Source of the DNA: Alphaproteobacteria bacterium
Lineage (GTDB): Bacteria > Pseudomonadota > Alphaproteobacteria > JANQMY01
Length of the DNA: 64,000 nucleotides
NCBI GenBank assembly: GCA_028289425.1
Contig: JANQPL010000018.1
Coordinates: forward strand, 310,001-374,000
Direction: 5' to 3'
The translations under genes were made by a program, and so were the position numbers. Positions 41,734-50,758 of this stretch are shown piece by piece. Each line of letters opens with the position of its first letter. Positions within the stretch are counted from its first letter, which is position 1. The notes beneath the pieces were generated by a model, which was not told the DNA's origin, did no database searches, and worked only from the letters and a program-made list of their open reading frames with translations.

Positions 41734-42593
41734 CACAGGATTTGGGCGACTATATCGGCCGCACGGAAGAAGCGAAGGACTATCTGGCACCGGCCCCCGC
41801 CAATGCCCTGCGCGGATTGATCGGCAGCCATTGGCCCGCCTTTCAAGACGGCGACCCGCTGCCGCCCCAATGGCATTGGCTGTATTTTCTGCCGGCCGCC
41901 CCTCAAAGCGAGATGGGACCCGACGGTCACCCAAAGCTCGGCGGATTTCTGCCTGATACGGGGCTTCCCCGCCGCATGTTCGCCGGCGCGCGGGTCACCT
42001 ACGAAACACCGCTGGTGCTGGGACAGACTGCCCACCGCCAATCGCAGATCATTTCCATCGACGAAAAAGACGGCAAGACCGGCAAGCTGGTCTTCATAAC
42101 GGTTGCACATGAATACGAGCAGTCGGGAAAACTTGCGCTGACAGAAGAACAAACCATCGTCTATCGCGAGGCGGCCACCGGCCCGGCGGAGGAAGCACCT
42201 ACCAAACGCGCCAAACCCCTTCCGAAACAGGATACAAAAGCGCAGGTCATGCCGGACAATGTGATGCTATTTCGCTATTCGGCGCTGACCTACAATGCCC
42301 ACCGCATCCACTACGACCGGGATTATGCGGTGAATGAAGAGTTTTACCCCGATCTGGTCGTGCACGGTCCATTGACCGCCATATTGCTGCTCGATTTGTT
42401 TCATAAAGAGAATCCCGAACAAACCGTCGAGTTTTATGAGTTTCGCGGGTCGGCCCCCTTCTTTGTTAACCGGTCGATGACCCTGGGCGTGACCCACGAT
42501 AGCGAGCACGCATTGAACTGGCAGCTAACGGCGTTCGACGACAAAGGGGTTGCCGGCCACAAAGCAACCGTTCGCGCCGCAAGCGGATCATGA
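41730..42593 (+). CDS. HTD2/mesaconyl-CoA hydratase-like hot-dog protein
   Basis: A 287-residue protein with two hot-dog modules: an N-terminal FAS1-like dehydratase half (GSHWPAFQDGDPLPPQWHWLYF, RRMFAGARVTYETPLVLG), a linker, and a MaoC-like half with FRYSALTYNAHRIHYDRDYA and VVHGPLTAILLLDLF. The YNAHRIHYD motif (His and Tyr/Asp) is the HTD2-like active site. Such proteins hydrate mesaconyl-C4-CoA, itaconyl-CoA or similar branched enoyl-CoAs. Coupling to a class III CoA-transferase supports activation then hydration of a dicarboxylic acid, as in itaconate or methylaspartate routes; the exact substrate is inferred. Confidence 0.85.
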   Translation: MTQDLGDYIGRTEEAKDYLAPAPANALRGLIGSHWPAFQDGDPLPPQWHWLYFLPAAPQSEMGPDGHPKLGGFLPDTGLPRRMFAGARVTYETPLVLGQTAHRQSQIISIDEKDGKTGKLVFITVAHEYEQSGKLALTEEQTIVYREAATGPAEEAPTKRAKPLPKQDTKAQVMPDNVMLFRYSALTYNAHRIHYDRDYAVNEEFYPDLVVHGPLTAILLLDLFHKENPEQTVEFYEFRGSAPFFVNRSMTLGVTHDSEHALNWQLTAFDDKGVAGHKATVRAASGS

Positions 42594-42598
42594 GGTAG

Positions 42599-44065
42599 AT
42601 GCCGAGTAGAGCGAATCCAAAGAACAGCATTTCGCGCCGCAATGTATTGGCGACGGGCGCGGTGGCCGCGGCCGCCTCGTTGGCGCCGCTTAAGGCCCAT
42701 GCGCAAACGGCCGTCGCTGCATACGACGTCGTCATTGTTGGAGCCGGGCTCGCAGGCCTGACGGCGGCCCGGGACCTCAAAAAGGCGGGGCTTAACTCCT
42801 TCATGGTGCTGGAAGCGCGCGACCGTGTGGGGGGCCGGACGCTCAATCAAGACCTGGGTCAGGGGACGACGGTTGATGGCGGCGGACAGTGGGTCGGCCC
42901 GACGCAACATGCGATTTTAGAGCTCGCGCAAGAGCTGGACGTTGAGACATTCCCAACCTTTAACGAAGGGAAATTGACGCTCCTCATGCAGCGAAGCGCC
43001 ACCACGGTGGAGGGGGGCCGAACCTTGGTGGCGGACGGCACATTCATCGAAAAGCTCGATGAATTGGCTGCGGACATATCGGTCGAAACCCCTTGGACGT
43101 CCCCGCGGGCGGCGGAATACGACTCCATGACGTTTCGGGAGTGGATCGCAGCACAGGCGCTCTCCGAAGAAGATCAATTGTCCGTCGACGCATCCACATA
43201 TTTGACCTTCGGCGCGCCGCCCGACGCAATCTCGTTCCTCTATGTGCTCTATTACATCAAATCCGCGGGCGGTTACGGCGTTCTCGAGTCGATTGAGGGT
43301 GGCGCCCAGCAAGACCGGTTTGTGGGCGGGTCACAAACCCTCAGCCTAAAGATGTTTGAGGAGCTGCGGGACCATGTCCAACTGGACACGGCCGTCAAGC
43401 GTATTATCAATTGGGAAACCGCATCTGAAGTCTGCCAAGTGATAACGGACGAAGAAATCATTCAGGCCAAGCAGGTGGTTTTGGCGTTGGCGCCATCCCT
43501 CTGTAACCAAATCGTCTTCGATTCACCTCTCCCGCCAAAGAGGGCTGATTTGCACCGCACCTGGCCCGTGGTGGGCACCGGCATTAAAGCACAGATGCGC
43601 TACAGCACACCGTTTTGGCGGGACAAAGGACTGAACGGCCAATCCTTTACCGATGCCGGGCCCTATGTGTGGTCTGTCGATAATTCCCCTGCGGACGGAT
43701 CATCTGGCGTTTTGCTCTGCTTTGTGGATACGGATGCGGCACCCCGTGATCCGGAAAGCCGGAAACTCCAAATCACCCAAGCACTTGCGGCATGTTTTGG
43801 CGAAGAGGCCGCAAAACCGTTGGCCTATGTGGAAAAGGACTGGAGTGACGAACCCTGGAGCAAGGGCTGCGTTTCGCCCTTGGCGCCGGGGCAGCTTTCA
43901 ACCCTCGGCGAAGCCTTGCGCCCGTCCCTCGGCCGGCTCCATTGGTCGGGCACCGAAACCTCGCTGTTGTGGACCGGCTACATGGATGGTGCCGTGCGGT
44001 CCGGTCACACCGCCGCCCTGAGTGCTTTGGGCGCGCTCACAGCACCGCCGCCGGTTCCGGGATAG
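42599..44065 (+). CDS. Flavin amine oxidase, Tat-exported
   Basis: A 488-residue monoamine-oxidase-like flavoenzyme. The N-terminus has a twin-arginine motif SISRRNVLATG and a hydrophobic, alanine-rich segment ending AHAQT, so it is probably exported folded with FAD. VVIVGAGLAGLTAARDL is the FAD-binding glycine motif (about 45-62), EARDRVGGRT follows, and the C-terminus WSGTETSLLWTGYMDGAV carries the usual FAD contacts. It oxidises primary or polyamines to aldehydes with peroxide release. It starts six bases after the hydratase stop, in the same run. An aldo-keto reductase downstream could reduce the aldehyde, although it would be in the cytoplasm. Confidence 0.9.
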   Translation: MPSRANPKNSISRRNVLATGAVAAAASLAPLKAHAQTAVAAYDVVIVGAGLAGLTAARDLKKAGLNSFMVLEARDRVGGRTLNQDLGQGTTVDGGGQWVGPTQHAILELAQELDVETFPTFNEGKLTLLMQRSATTVEGGRTLVADGTFIEKLDELAADISVETPWTSPRAAEYDSMTFREWIAAQALSEEDQLSVDASTYLTFGAPPDAISFLYVLYYIKSAGGYGVLESIEGGAQQDRFVGGSQTLSLKMFEELRDHVQLDTAVKRIINWETASEVCQVITDEEIIQAKQVVLALAPSLCNQIVFDSPLPPKRADLHRTWPVVGTGIKAQMRYSTPFWRDKGLNGQSFTDAGPYVWSVDNSPADGSSGVLLCFVDTDAAPRDPESRKLQITQALAACFGEEAAKPLAYVEKDWSDEPWSKGCVSPLAPGQLSTLGEALRPSLGRLHWSGTETSLLWTGYMDGAVRSGHTAALSALGALTAPPPVPG

Positions 44066-44080
44066 GATTGACGTCGCTTT

Positions 44081-45013
44081 ATGGACACGCCCATTGAGCT
44101 TTCCAAATCGCCAAGAAAACTTGGTCCGAGCAATTTTGAAGTGGGGCCCATCGCCTATGGATGCTGGCGTTTTGCCGGGACCGATGTGGCCACTGCCCAA
44201 GCCAAGATCGAGACAGCCTTGGCATGCGGCATGACCTTGATCGACACGGCCGACATTTACGGCGTGGACGGCGGCGGCCAGTTCGGCGATTCCGAAGAGC
44301 TGTTGGGTGATGTTTTTAAAACGGCGCCTGGTCTTCGCGAGAGAATGGTATTGGCCACCAAGGGCGGGATCGCGCTCGGCGTGCCCTATAACTCCACCAG
44401 AGCTTATCTGACATCGGCCGTCGATGCGTCGCTCAAGCGCCTGAAAATCGACACCATCGATCTTTATCAAATCCATCGACCGGACTTGCTAGCGCCCGTG
44501 GCAGAGGTGGCCGATGCGCTCACCTCGCTGCGCGCCTTAGGCAAAATCAAAGAGGTGGGACTGAGCAACCAGACCTGCTCTCAGTTCCGCGCGCTTCAGG
44601 CGCATTTGGATTTTCCGCTTGTCAGTCAGCAGCCGGAGTTCTCTGCGTGGCATCAAGAGCCGCTTTGGGACGGCACGCTGGATCTGTCTCAAGAATTGGG
44701 ATTGGCCACATTGGCCTGGTCGCCTTTGGGGCGGGGCATGCTGGCCGTCGGCAAACCGGATGACGGTCTGCAAGAAGTCCTGTGTTTTGAGAACGTCATG
44801 GGGGTATTGAAACGTCTCGCCGACCGGGAAGAGACGAGCACCGCCAATATCGCCCTTGCCTTTGTGCTGGCTCATCCGGCCAATGTCATTCCGATCATCG
44901 GTACACAGACTATTGAACGTATCCGGGAGAGCGCGCAGGCGCTTGATGTGCGCCTTACCCGCCGCGACTGGTACGACATCGTCGAAGCGCGTCAAGGCGC
45001 GCCCATGCCGTAG
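44081..45013 (+). CDS. Aldo/keto reductase
   Basis: A 310-residue TIM-barrel aldo/keto reductase. The catalytic set is in DTADIYGV (Asp and Tyr), LATKGGI (Lys) and YQIHRPD (His). ALGKIKEVGLSNQTCSQF and SPLGRGMLAVG, then FVLAHPANVIPIIGTQTIERI are the NADPH-binding end. It reduces aldehydes and ketones with NADPH. It begins 15 bases after the amine oxidase gene and precedes the LLM gene by eight bases, so it belongs to a tight operon. Substrate unknown. Confidence 0.9.
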   Translation: MDTPIELSKSPRKLGPSNFEVGPIAYGCWRFAGTDVATAQAKIETALACGMTLIDTADIYGVDGGGQFGDSEELLGDVFKTAPGLRERMVLATKGGIALGVPYNSTRAYLTSAVDASLKRLKIDTIDLYQIHRPDLLAPVAEVADALTSLRALGKIKEVGLSNQTCSQFRALQAHLDFPLVSQQPEFSAWHQEPLWDGTLDLSQELGLATLAWSPLGRGMLAVGKPDDGLQEVLCFENVMGVLKRLADREETSTANIALAFVLAHPANVIPIIGTQTIERIRESAQALDVRLTRRDWYDIVEARQGAPMP

Positions 45014-45021
45014 GCCCGCCC

Positions 45022-46092
45022 ATGACCAAGCCTTGCGAAGTCTCCTGGTTCTCGGCGCTCTGCGACGATGATTACGAGTTCCTGGGAAACCCCGACCCGC
45101 GCCTGCAAAGCTCCTTCGAACATTGCCGGAACATCATTTTAGGCGCCGAGAAAGGCGGTTTCGACAATATCCTTTTGCCTTCGGGTTTTGCCCTGGGCAT
45201 TGACGGCACCGCCATCGCTGGGGCGGTGGGTGCGCTGACATCCCAGATCCGCATGCTGCTCGCCGTGCGCTGCGGCGAGATGTGGCCGCCTCAACTGGCG
45301 CGCCAGCTTGCGACCTTGGATCAGATTTTGGATGGCCGATTGACCATCAACATCATTTCAAGTGACCTGCCGGGCGCACCGCTTGAGTCGGCACCGCGGT
45401 ATCGCCGAACGCTCGAAGTCATGGAGATTGTGCGCACGCTGATGAGCGGCCGGGATCTTTCCTTCGACGGTGAATTCTTCCAGCTTGATTTGGAGGCACC
45501 CCGCTTTTGCAAGGAACGGCGCCGCGCCCCGCCCTACTATTTCGGCGGCCTGTCCGACAATGCCCGTGATGTGGCAGCGAAAGCGGCGGACGTCTTCCTC
45601 ATGTGGCCCGACACGGTCGCAAATGTGAAAGAGATACTCGACGACATGCGGGCCCGCGCAGCGTCGTACAATCGGACATTAAAGTTTGGCTATCGGGTGC
45701 ATGTGATTGTCCGGGAAACGGAGACCGAAGCCCGCGCCTACGCCGCACGCCTTATGAGTAAGCTCGACGATGACGTTGGTACTGCGACGCGACAGAAATC
45801 TCTCGACCATGCCTCCGTCGGTGTCCAACGCCAAGCCCAAATGCGCGATGTCGCGGATGACGAAGGTTTTGCCGAAGATCATTTGTGGACAGGCATTGGC
45901 CGCGCCCGCTCCGGTTGCGGCGCCGCCATCGTCGGCGATCCGGATCAGGTGTTGGCGAAGATCAAATCCTATCAGGAGATGGGCTTTGAGGCCTTTATCT
46001 TTTCCGGTTACCCGCATGCCCAAGAGTGCGATTTGTTTTCGCGCTATGTGCTGCCGGAACTCAACCACGGTCCGCTTGAGATCAGCACATAA
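45022..46092 (+). CDS. LLM-class flavin-dependent monooxygenase (alkanesulfonate-type)
   Basis: A 356-residue luciferase-like TIM barrel close in layout to SsuD-type monooxygenases: CEVSWFSALCDDDYEFLGNP at the start, AEKGGFDNILLPSGFALGID, RCGEMWPPQLARQLATLDQILDGRLTINIISSDLPG, then FGGLSDNARDVAAKAADVFLMW. Such enzymes cleave C-S or hydroxylate with reduced flavin supplied by a reductase; none is adjacent. It ends the rightward operon; a hairpin between convergent genes follows at once. Confidence 0.87.
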   Translation: MTKPCEVSWFSALCDDDYEFLGNPDPRLQSSFEHCRNIILGAEKGGFDNILLPSGFALGIDGTAIAGAVGALTSQIRMLLAVRCGEMWPPQLARQLATLDQILDGRLTINIISSDLPGAPLESAPRYRRTLEVMEIVRTLMSGRDLSFDGEFFQLDLEAPRFCKERRRAPPYYFGGLSDNARDVAAKAADVFLMWPDTVANVKEILDDMRARAASYNRTLKFGYRVHVIVRETETEARAYAARLMSKLDDDVGTATRQKSLDHASVGVQRQAQMRDVADDEGFAEDHLWTGIGRARSGCGAAIVGDPDQVLAKIKSYQEMGFEAFIFSGYPHAQECDLFSRYVLPELNHGPLEIST

Positions 46093-46095
46093 AAA

Positions 46096-46117
46096 ACCGG
46101 GGGCCAAAGCCCCCGGT
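46096..46117 (-). terminator. Intrinsic terminator for the thiolase transcript
   Basis: ACCGGGGGC (46096-46104) and GCCCCCGGT (46109-46117) form a perfect nine-base stem with loop CAAA. On the minus strand it is followed by a run of T, so it fits leftward termination downstream of the thiolase gene; it may also block the convergent rightward transcript. Confidence 0.8.
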
Positions 46118-46140
46118 CTATCATTTAATCTGTGTACGTC

Positions 46141-47343
46141 TTAAACGCCCTGAGCACCGATGATGGCGACCGAACAGACATTCGACATGGGCGCGCCACC
46201 CAGATTGTGGGTCAGGCCGATCTTCGGATCTTTGAGCTGACGCTCGCCGGCGCGGCCTTGAAGCTGCAGATACATTTCATAAAGCATCCGCAAGCCACTG
46301 GCCCCGATCGGATGACCAAAGCACTTAAGACCGCCATCAATCTGGCAGGGCACTTGGCCGTCCGCATCGTAGAAGCCGTCCATGACGTCTTTCACCGCAC
46401 CGCCTTCTGGCGAGATGAATAGATCTTCCATGGTCACCATTTCAGTGATGGAGAAGCAGTCATGCACTTCCATCATGCTGACTTCTTCGCGCGGATTTTT
46501 GATGCCGGCTTCTTCATAAGCGCGCTTGGCGGCGATTCGCGCCGTGTGGAAGTAGCTGCCGTCCCAGGAATTGTGCTGGGACTCAAGACCGTTGGACAGC
46601 GCAAGCTGCAGCGCCTTCACGGTAATGAGATTGTCCTTGCCCATGGATTTGGCAATTTCAGGCGTGGTGACGATCGCCGCGGCCGCGCCGTCGGACACGC
46701 CACAGCAATCGAAGAGCCCAAGTGGCTCGGCGATCATAGGCGCATTCATTACCTGCTCTTCCGTCACCGGACGGCGCAGATGCGCTTTCGGGTTCTTGGC
46801 ACCGTTTTCGTGAGACTTCACGGAAACATGGGCAATGGCGCGCTTGAGGTCTTCTTTGGAAACGCCATGCTTGGCACGATAGGCGGAGGCCAACTGTGCG
46901 AAGTTGCCGGGCGCCGAGCCGTTGGCCGACCACAGTGGATTAAGCGTGCCTTGTTGGCCCGCCGGCAAACCGCCATAGCCCGTGTCTTTCAACTTCTCCA
47001 TGCCCAGCGCCAAGGCGATATCGCAGGCGCCGGCCGCGACCGCATAAACCGCGCCGCGGAACGCTTCGGACCCACTGGCGCAGAAATTCTCAACGCGGGT
47101 GACCGGAATGTTCGGCAGGCGCAGCGCCGTTGAAAGCGGTGTGCCACCCTTGCCCACGCCGATTTCGTCGATGTGCGTGGAAAACCAGGCAGCTTCCACT
47201 TGATTGGTTTCGATGCCGGCATCTTCCATGGCTTCGAGATAGGCCTCGACCATGAGCTCTTCGCCGCCGCAATCCCAGCGTTCGCCGAATTTGGAGCAGC
47301 CCATGCCCAGCACGGCCACTTTATCTTTGATGCCACTCGCCAT
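46141..47343 (-). CDS. SCP2-type thiolase
   Basis: A 400-residue thiolase-fold enzyme of the SCP2-type group. The nucleophile is Cys88 in ENFCASGSEAFR; EVHDCFSITEM and GGLKCFGHPIGASGLRM (with the His) form the second half, and LTHNLGGAPMSNVCSV is the closing Cys/His region. It would cleave a 3-oxoacyl-CoA. The HMG-CoA-synthase-like gene lies upstream on the same strand, 43 bases away, so they probably work together, as thiolase/HMG-CoA synthase-DUF35 partners do in other organisms. The ATG has a GAGAAAGTA ahead. Confidence 0.9.
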   Translation of the reverse strand: MASGIKDKVAVLGMGCSKFGERWDCGGEELMVEAYLEAMEDAGIETNQVEAAWFSTHIDEIGVGKGGTPLSTALRLPNIPVTRVENFCASGSEAFRGAVYAVAAGACDIALALGMEKLKDTGYGGLPAGQQGTLNPLWSANGSAPGNFAQLASAYRAKHGVSKEDLKRAIAHVSVKSHENGAKNPKAHLRRPVTEEQVMNAPMIAEPLGLFDCCGVSDGAAAAIVTTPEIAKSMGKDNLITVKALQLALSNGLESQHNSWDGSYFHTARIAAKRAYEEAGIKNPREEVSMMEVHDCFSITEMVTMEDLFISPEGGAVKDVMDGFYDADGQVPCQIDGGLKCFGHPIGASGLRMLYEMYLQLQGRAGERQLKDPKIGLTHNLGGAPMSNVCSVAIIGAQGV

Positions 47344-47386
47344 TACTTTCTCCTTTGTCGGGTTTTCCTCAATTCAAATTGGTCGA

Positions 47387-48835
47387 TCAGAGCTCCGGAA
47401 CAGCTTTCCAGAAATATCTCCGGAAGCCGCGGCGATCGTCAAAATCCTTGATCCGAAACACCATCCTAACATTCATTCCGGAATCGATGGTACCCGGCTC
47501 CACATCGGTGATATCGCACAGGAAGCGGCCCCCTTCCTCGAAAGTGATCATGCCGTAATGGGACGGCGGATCCATCGAATAGGCCAGATAGTCCGCCGAC
47601 CAGGAGAGGATTTGGCCCTTCTTGTCGGCAAAGCTATAGGGTTCCTGACTGTCGACCGCTTGACAGTTCGGATTGACACAAATCCGAGAGCGCGGGAATT
47701 GAGCCGTGCCGCATTTGGTGCAGCGCCCGCCCACCAGACCGAACAGCATGTCCCGCTTGCGGTATGTGGTGGTGAGCGCGGTCTTCTTGTCGACCTCGGC
47801 CCGCATGCCTTTTTCGAGCTCTACGAGCCCGTTAAAGGCCAAGTATTTCATGTAATTGGTCTCTTCCTTTCGGTTGGCGAGAGAACCCTTCACACCGTTG
47901 CGGCCGGACAAATCCTTGAGCGCCGGAGTGGTCTCGAAGACGAGCGCGTCGCAGCCCTGTCCAAAGCCGGCGACGACGATCTTTTGTCCGGGCTCCGCAT
48001 CCTGGAGAGCGTCCACCAACATGACGAGCGCGTGTGCCGTTCCCGTTTCGCCGCAGACCGCGCCGAGATTATCGCGCACTTTCTCAGGGTCAATCCCGCA
48101 TTGTTTGGCAATGGTTTGAGGTATGCGCGGGAACGTACATGGAAAGACAAAATGATCTATTTGGTCGCCACTTACGCCCGCTTTCTCAAGAGCCCCCTTA
48201 ACCGCTCGGGGAACGATCTTTATGAGGCCTTCATCCCTGATCCAGCGTTCTTCCCAGCCATAATCGAACTCTTCTTCTTCACCCCGGAAGTGATCGACAA
48301 AATCGACCGTTATCGAATGGCTCCCGAGGAATCTGGCAATGCCGTCATCTCCGGAAACTAGCAAAGCAGCGGCCCCGTCGCCGAACTGGAATTCCTGGTT
48401 GCTGGCCGAGCGGGCCTTGCGTTTGTCGCCAGCCGCAACCAGCTGGCACTTCCCTGCACCGCCATTCACGGCATTGAGCGCCGTCAGCAGCGCGGTGGTG
48501 CCCGCCCGCTGAGACGATGTCACGTCCGCGGCCGGGATGTCTTCGCTCAGCGTTAGCGCGGCGGAGAGTATCCCGGAATTTTGCCGGTCGGCGAAGGGCA
48601 TGGTGGTGGAGGCGAAATAGACCCCATCGATATCATCTCGCGTGGTGCCATTGAGGCAATCCCGCGCGGCCTCGACGGCCATGGTCACGCTGTCTTCATC
48701 CCAATTGGCGAGAGACCGTTCCCCCTTCGCCTGCCCCATCAATCCGGGGCTGAACCACGCATTGGCTTGCGCCATTGCTTTCCGGCTTAACCTCAACCGG
48801 GGGATATATCCTCCATATGCCTTGATGCCGACCAT
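47387..48835 (-). CDS. HMG-CoA-synthase-like protein fused to a Zn-ribbon/OB (DUF35) domain
   Basis: About 482 residues. The first 300 have the thiolase/HMG-CoA synthase fold (GIKAYGGYIPRLRL, ADVTSSQRAGTTALL), and from about 365 a DUF35-type Zn-ribbon with C372, C375, C386 and C391, followed by an OB-fold. The nucleophile Cys expected in the AGT motif is replaced by Gln109 (SSQRAGT), and the later His and Asn positions also appear changed (FPCTFPRI, GAVCGETGTA). It is therefore unlikely to make HMG-CoA. It could be a decarboxylase-like or structural partner of the SCP2-type thiolase. The frame opens at 48919; ATG before VGIKAYG is used. Confidence 0.82.
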   Translation of the reverse strand: MVGIKAYGGYIPRLRLSRKAMAQANAWFSPGLMGQAKGERSLANWDEDSVTMAVEAARDCLNGTTRDDIDGVYFASTTMPFADRQNSGILSAALTLSEDIPAADVTSSQRAGTTALLTALNAVNGGAGKCQLVAAGDKRKARSASNQEFQFGDGAAALLVSGDDGIARFLGSHSITVDFVDHFRGEEEEFDYGWEERWIRDEGLIKIVPRAVKGALEKAGVSGDQIDHFVFPCTFPRIPQTIAKQCGIDPEKVRDNLGAVCGETGTAHALVMLVDALQDAEPGQKIVVAGFGQGCDALVFETTPALKDLSGRNGVKGSLANRKEETNYMKYLAFNGLVELEKGMRAEVDKKTALTTTYRKRDMLFGLVGGRCTKCGTAQFPRSRICVNPNCQAVDSQEPYSFADKKGQILSWSADYLAYSMDPPSHYGMITFEEGGRFLCDITDVEPGTIDSGMNVRMVFRIKDFDDRRGFRRYFWKAVPEL

Positions 48836-48995
48836 CACCGCGTTCCTCTTCTTAGACCGAGTTCTTGACTTATGCGTTCGATTTGGCCGGGAGTTTACAG
48901 AATTGGACCTGCGTCTCAACCGAGAAGAGTGATTTTTACAGGCAACTTATTAGAAACGTCCGATAAGGCCGGGCCGCTCGTCGTGTTTTACCGGT

Positions 48996-50567
48996 CTAGC
49001 CCGCGTTTTTCCGCTGGATTACCAAGCAATCCAATTGCCGTTCCTTGAGCGCATTACAAAGATCGATGGAACGATCGAACGAGTCAAAAGGGCCAAGTCT
49101 AAGGCGGTAGTAGACCCCTTTATCCCCCAAATCCGCTTTGAGGATATCTGGGGCCAACGCCGACAACAGATCACTGTGCTGGCTTGCAAGCTTGTCGAAG
49201 CGCCGCAGCGCGTCGTCTTTTTCGCGGTAGGATGCGATCTGAACAAGAAACCGGCCGGTTTCCGGTTGCGCGGAGAATGCCGCCATTTTGGTTGTCGGAG
49301 CGGCCTGCGGCGGCTGCGGATCGGCTGCCGTTGCTACCGCAGTTTGCGTCTGACTTGGTGGCAGTGCGGCCGTAGCCTGTTCCCGCTGCTCTTCTCTTAA
49401 ATCGGTCGCCGAAACCTGACGGTCTTGAGCTGCAATCGCACCGGTCGGCTCATTGTCGGTTCGTGTCACCACATTCCGGACTTCCGCCGACCGTATTTCA
49501 TTCTGAGCGGTTGAGCTCGTATGTGGTGCGTCAGGTAACTCCGCGGCTCTAGCAACTTCATTTATATCCTTTGAGGCGGACGTCGACTTTGATGCCAAGT
49601 CGTTCGAGGGGGCGCCCTGCGGCCGATCAGGCTCTCCCGAGGCATGCACCGGGGCCGGCTCCGCCATAGCGACCTGCTGCGGTTCTGTGGGAATCGCCGG
49701 CGGCTCAACGGCCGCTGCCACTGCCGTTTCCGATTGGGTGTCAGACGCCAAAGGCGGCGTAGCATCGGCCATCGCTTCTTGAGAGGGCGGGCGCGGCGCA
49801 TCGGCCGCCGCCACCTCAACCTGCGCAGGTGGTCCGTCGTCGACTATGGCGGGCTTTGGCTCCGCGACCGCCGATGGTCCCGGGACCGTTGCGGTTGAGG
49901 CAAGCTGCACTTCAGGAGTCTGTGTCAATTGAGCGATGGCCGCATCGGTGTCCGGTTTTAACTCCGAGGCGCGCCGAAAGTCAGCCGCTGCCAACCGTTC
50001 ATTCCCCATCGCTTCATGGGTCAACCCCCGCCCAAAATAAGGGATATGCAGCTCCGGATTGAGCAGGCGGATGGATGTACTGTAATCCTGCAAAGCCAGC
50101 TTATAGATGCCTCGGTTCCGATAGGCATCACCCCGCTCGCTATAGGCCTGGGCAAAGGCGGGCTCCAATTGGATGGCGCGGTCAAAGTCGGTAATCGCCC
50201 GGCTGTATTGCTTGAGCAGAGAATATCCCTTGCCCCGCCGATAATGCGCGGTAGCAAGCTGCTTATTATCGAGATGCCCCAGCCAGATCGCTTGGGTAAA
50301 ATCCGCGATCGCGTGCCCGGTCATGCCAATTTCTTGCTCGGCAATTCCCCGCTGAAAGTAGGCAGCCCCTCTGTCTTCGGCGTTGGGCGTATCGCCATCG
50401 AGAATCTGCGTATAGAGTTCGATCGCCTCAGTGAACTGTTCCTGGGCGACCAAATTGGCCGCGCGCGTAAGATGCAGAGACGGCTCGTTGCCGGCCCACA
50501 CCCCTGCAGGTGTAGCAATGGCGAGCGTTGCAACCAGAGCGGAAATAGTTCTAATTCTGAAGGTCAT
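48996..50567 (-). CDS. Exported TPR and SPOR-domain protein
   Basis: A 523-residue protein. A signal peptide (IRTISALVATLAIATPAGVWA) is followed by about four TPR repeats between roughly 30 and 190 (LYTQILDGDTPNAEDRGAAY, AIADFTQAIWLG, AITDFDRAIQLEP, ALQDYSTSIRLL), then a long low-complexity Pro/Ala-rich stretch and a C-terminal SPOR domain (GRFLVQIASYREKDDALRRF). SPOR domains bind denuded peptidoglycan at the division site. It should sit in the periplasm. It is divergent from galU. The start is the ATG at 50567; the longer frame lacks a natural start for the signal. Confidence 0.85.
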   Translation of the reverse strand: MTFRIRTISALVATLAIATPAGVWAGNEPSLHLTRAANLVAQEQFTEAIELYTQILDGDTPNAEDRGAAYFQRGIAEQEIGMTGHAIADFTQAIWLGHLDNKQLATAHYRRGKGYSLLKQYSRAITDFDRAIQLEPAFAQAYSERGDAYRNRGIYKLALQDYSTSIRLLNPELHIPYFGRGLTHEAMGNERLAAADFRRASELKPDTDAAIAQLTQTPEVQLASTATVPGPSAVAEPKPAIVDDGPPAQVEVAAADAPRPPSQEAMADATPPLASDTQSETAVAAAVEPPAIPTEPQQVAMAEPAPVHASGEPDRPQGAPSNDLASKSTSASKDINEVARAAELPDAPHTSSTAQNEIRSAEVRNVVTRTDNEPTGAIAAQDRQVSATDLREEQREQATAALPPSQTQTAVATAADPQPPQAAPTTKMAAFSAQPETGRFLVQIASYREKDDALRRFDKLASQHSDLLSALAPDILKADLGDKGVYYRLRLGPFDSFDRSIDLCNALKERQLDCLVIQRKNAG

Positions 50568-50758
50568 ATTAACCAAAATTATAGACGATTCGAGACAGGC
50601 GAAATACAAGTCCGCACCCCCAAAGGTAAAACTTCACTGTTTTTTTGTTGTTTTGGAAAGTATTCGTTGGATCTCGCAAACGTCGTGAAGCTTTGCCTAA
50701 GCATAAGAACAATGCTGCCGACCAATGAATATGCCGACCGGCCAATGAAAGGAACCAG

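Noticed and set aside
47252-48361. 369-codon plus-strand frame overlapping the thiolase and HMGS-like genes
   Set aside because: Antisense to two clearly recognisable enzymes; no motif.
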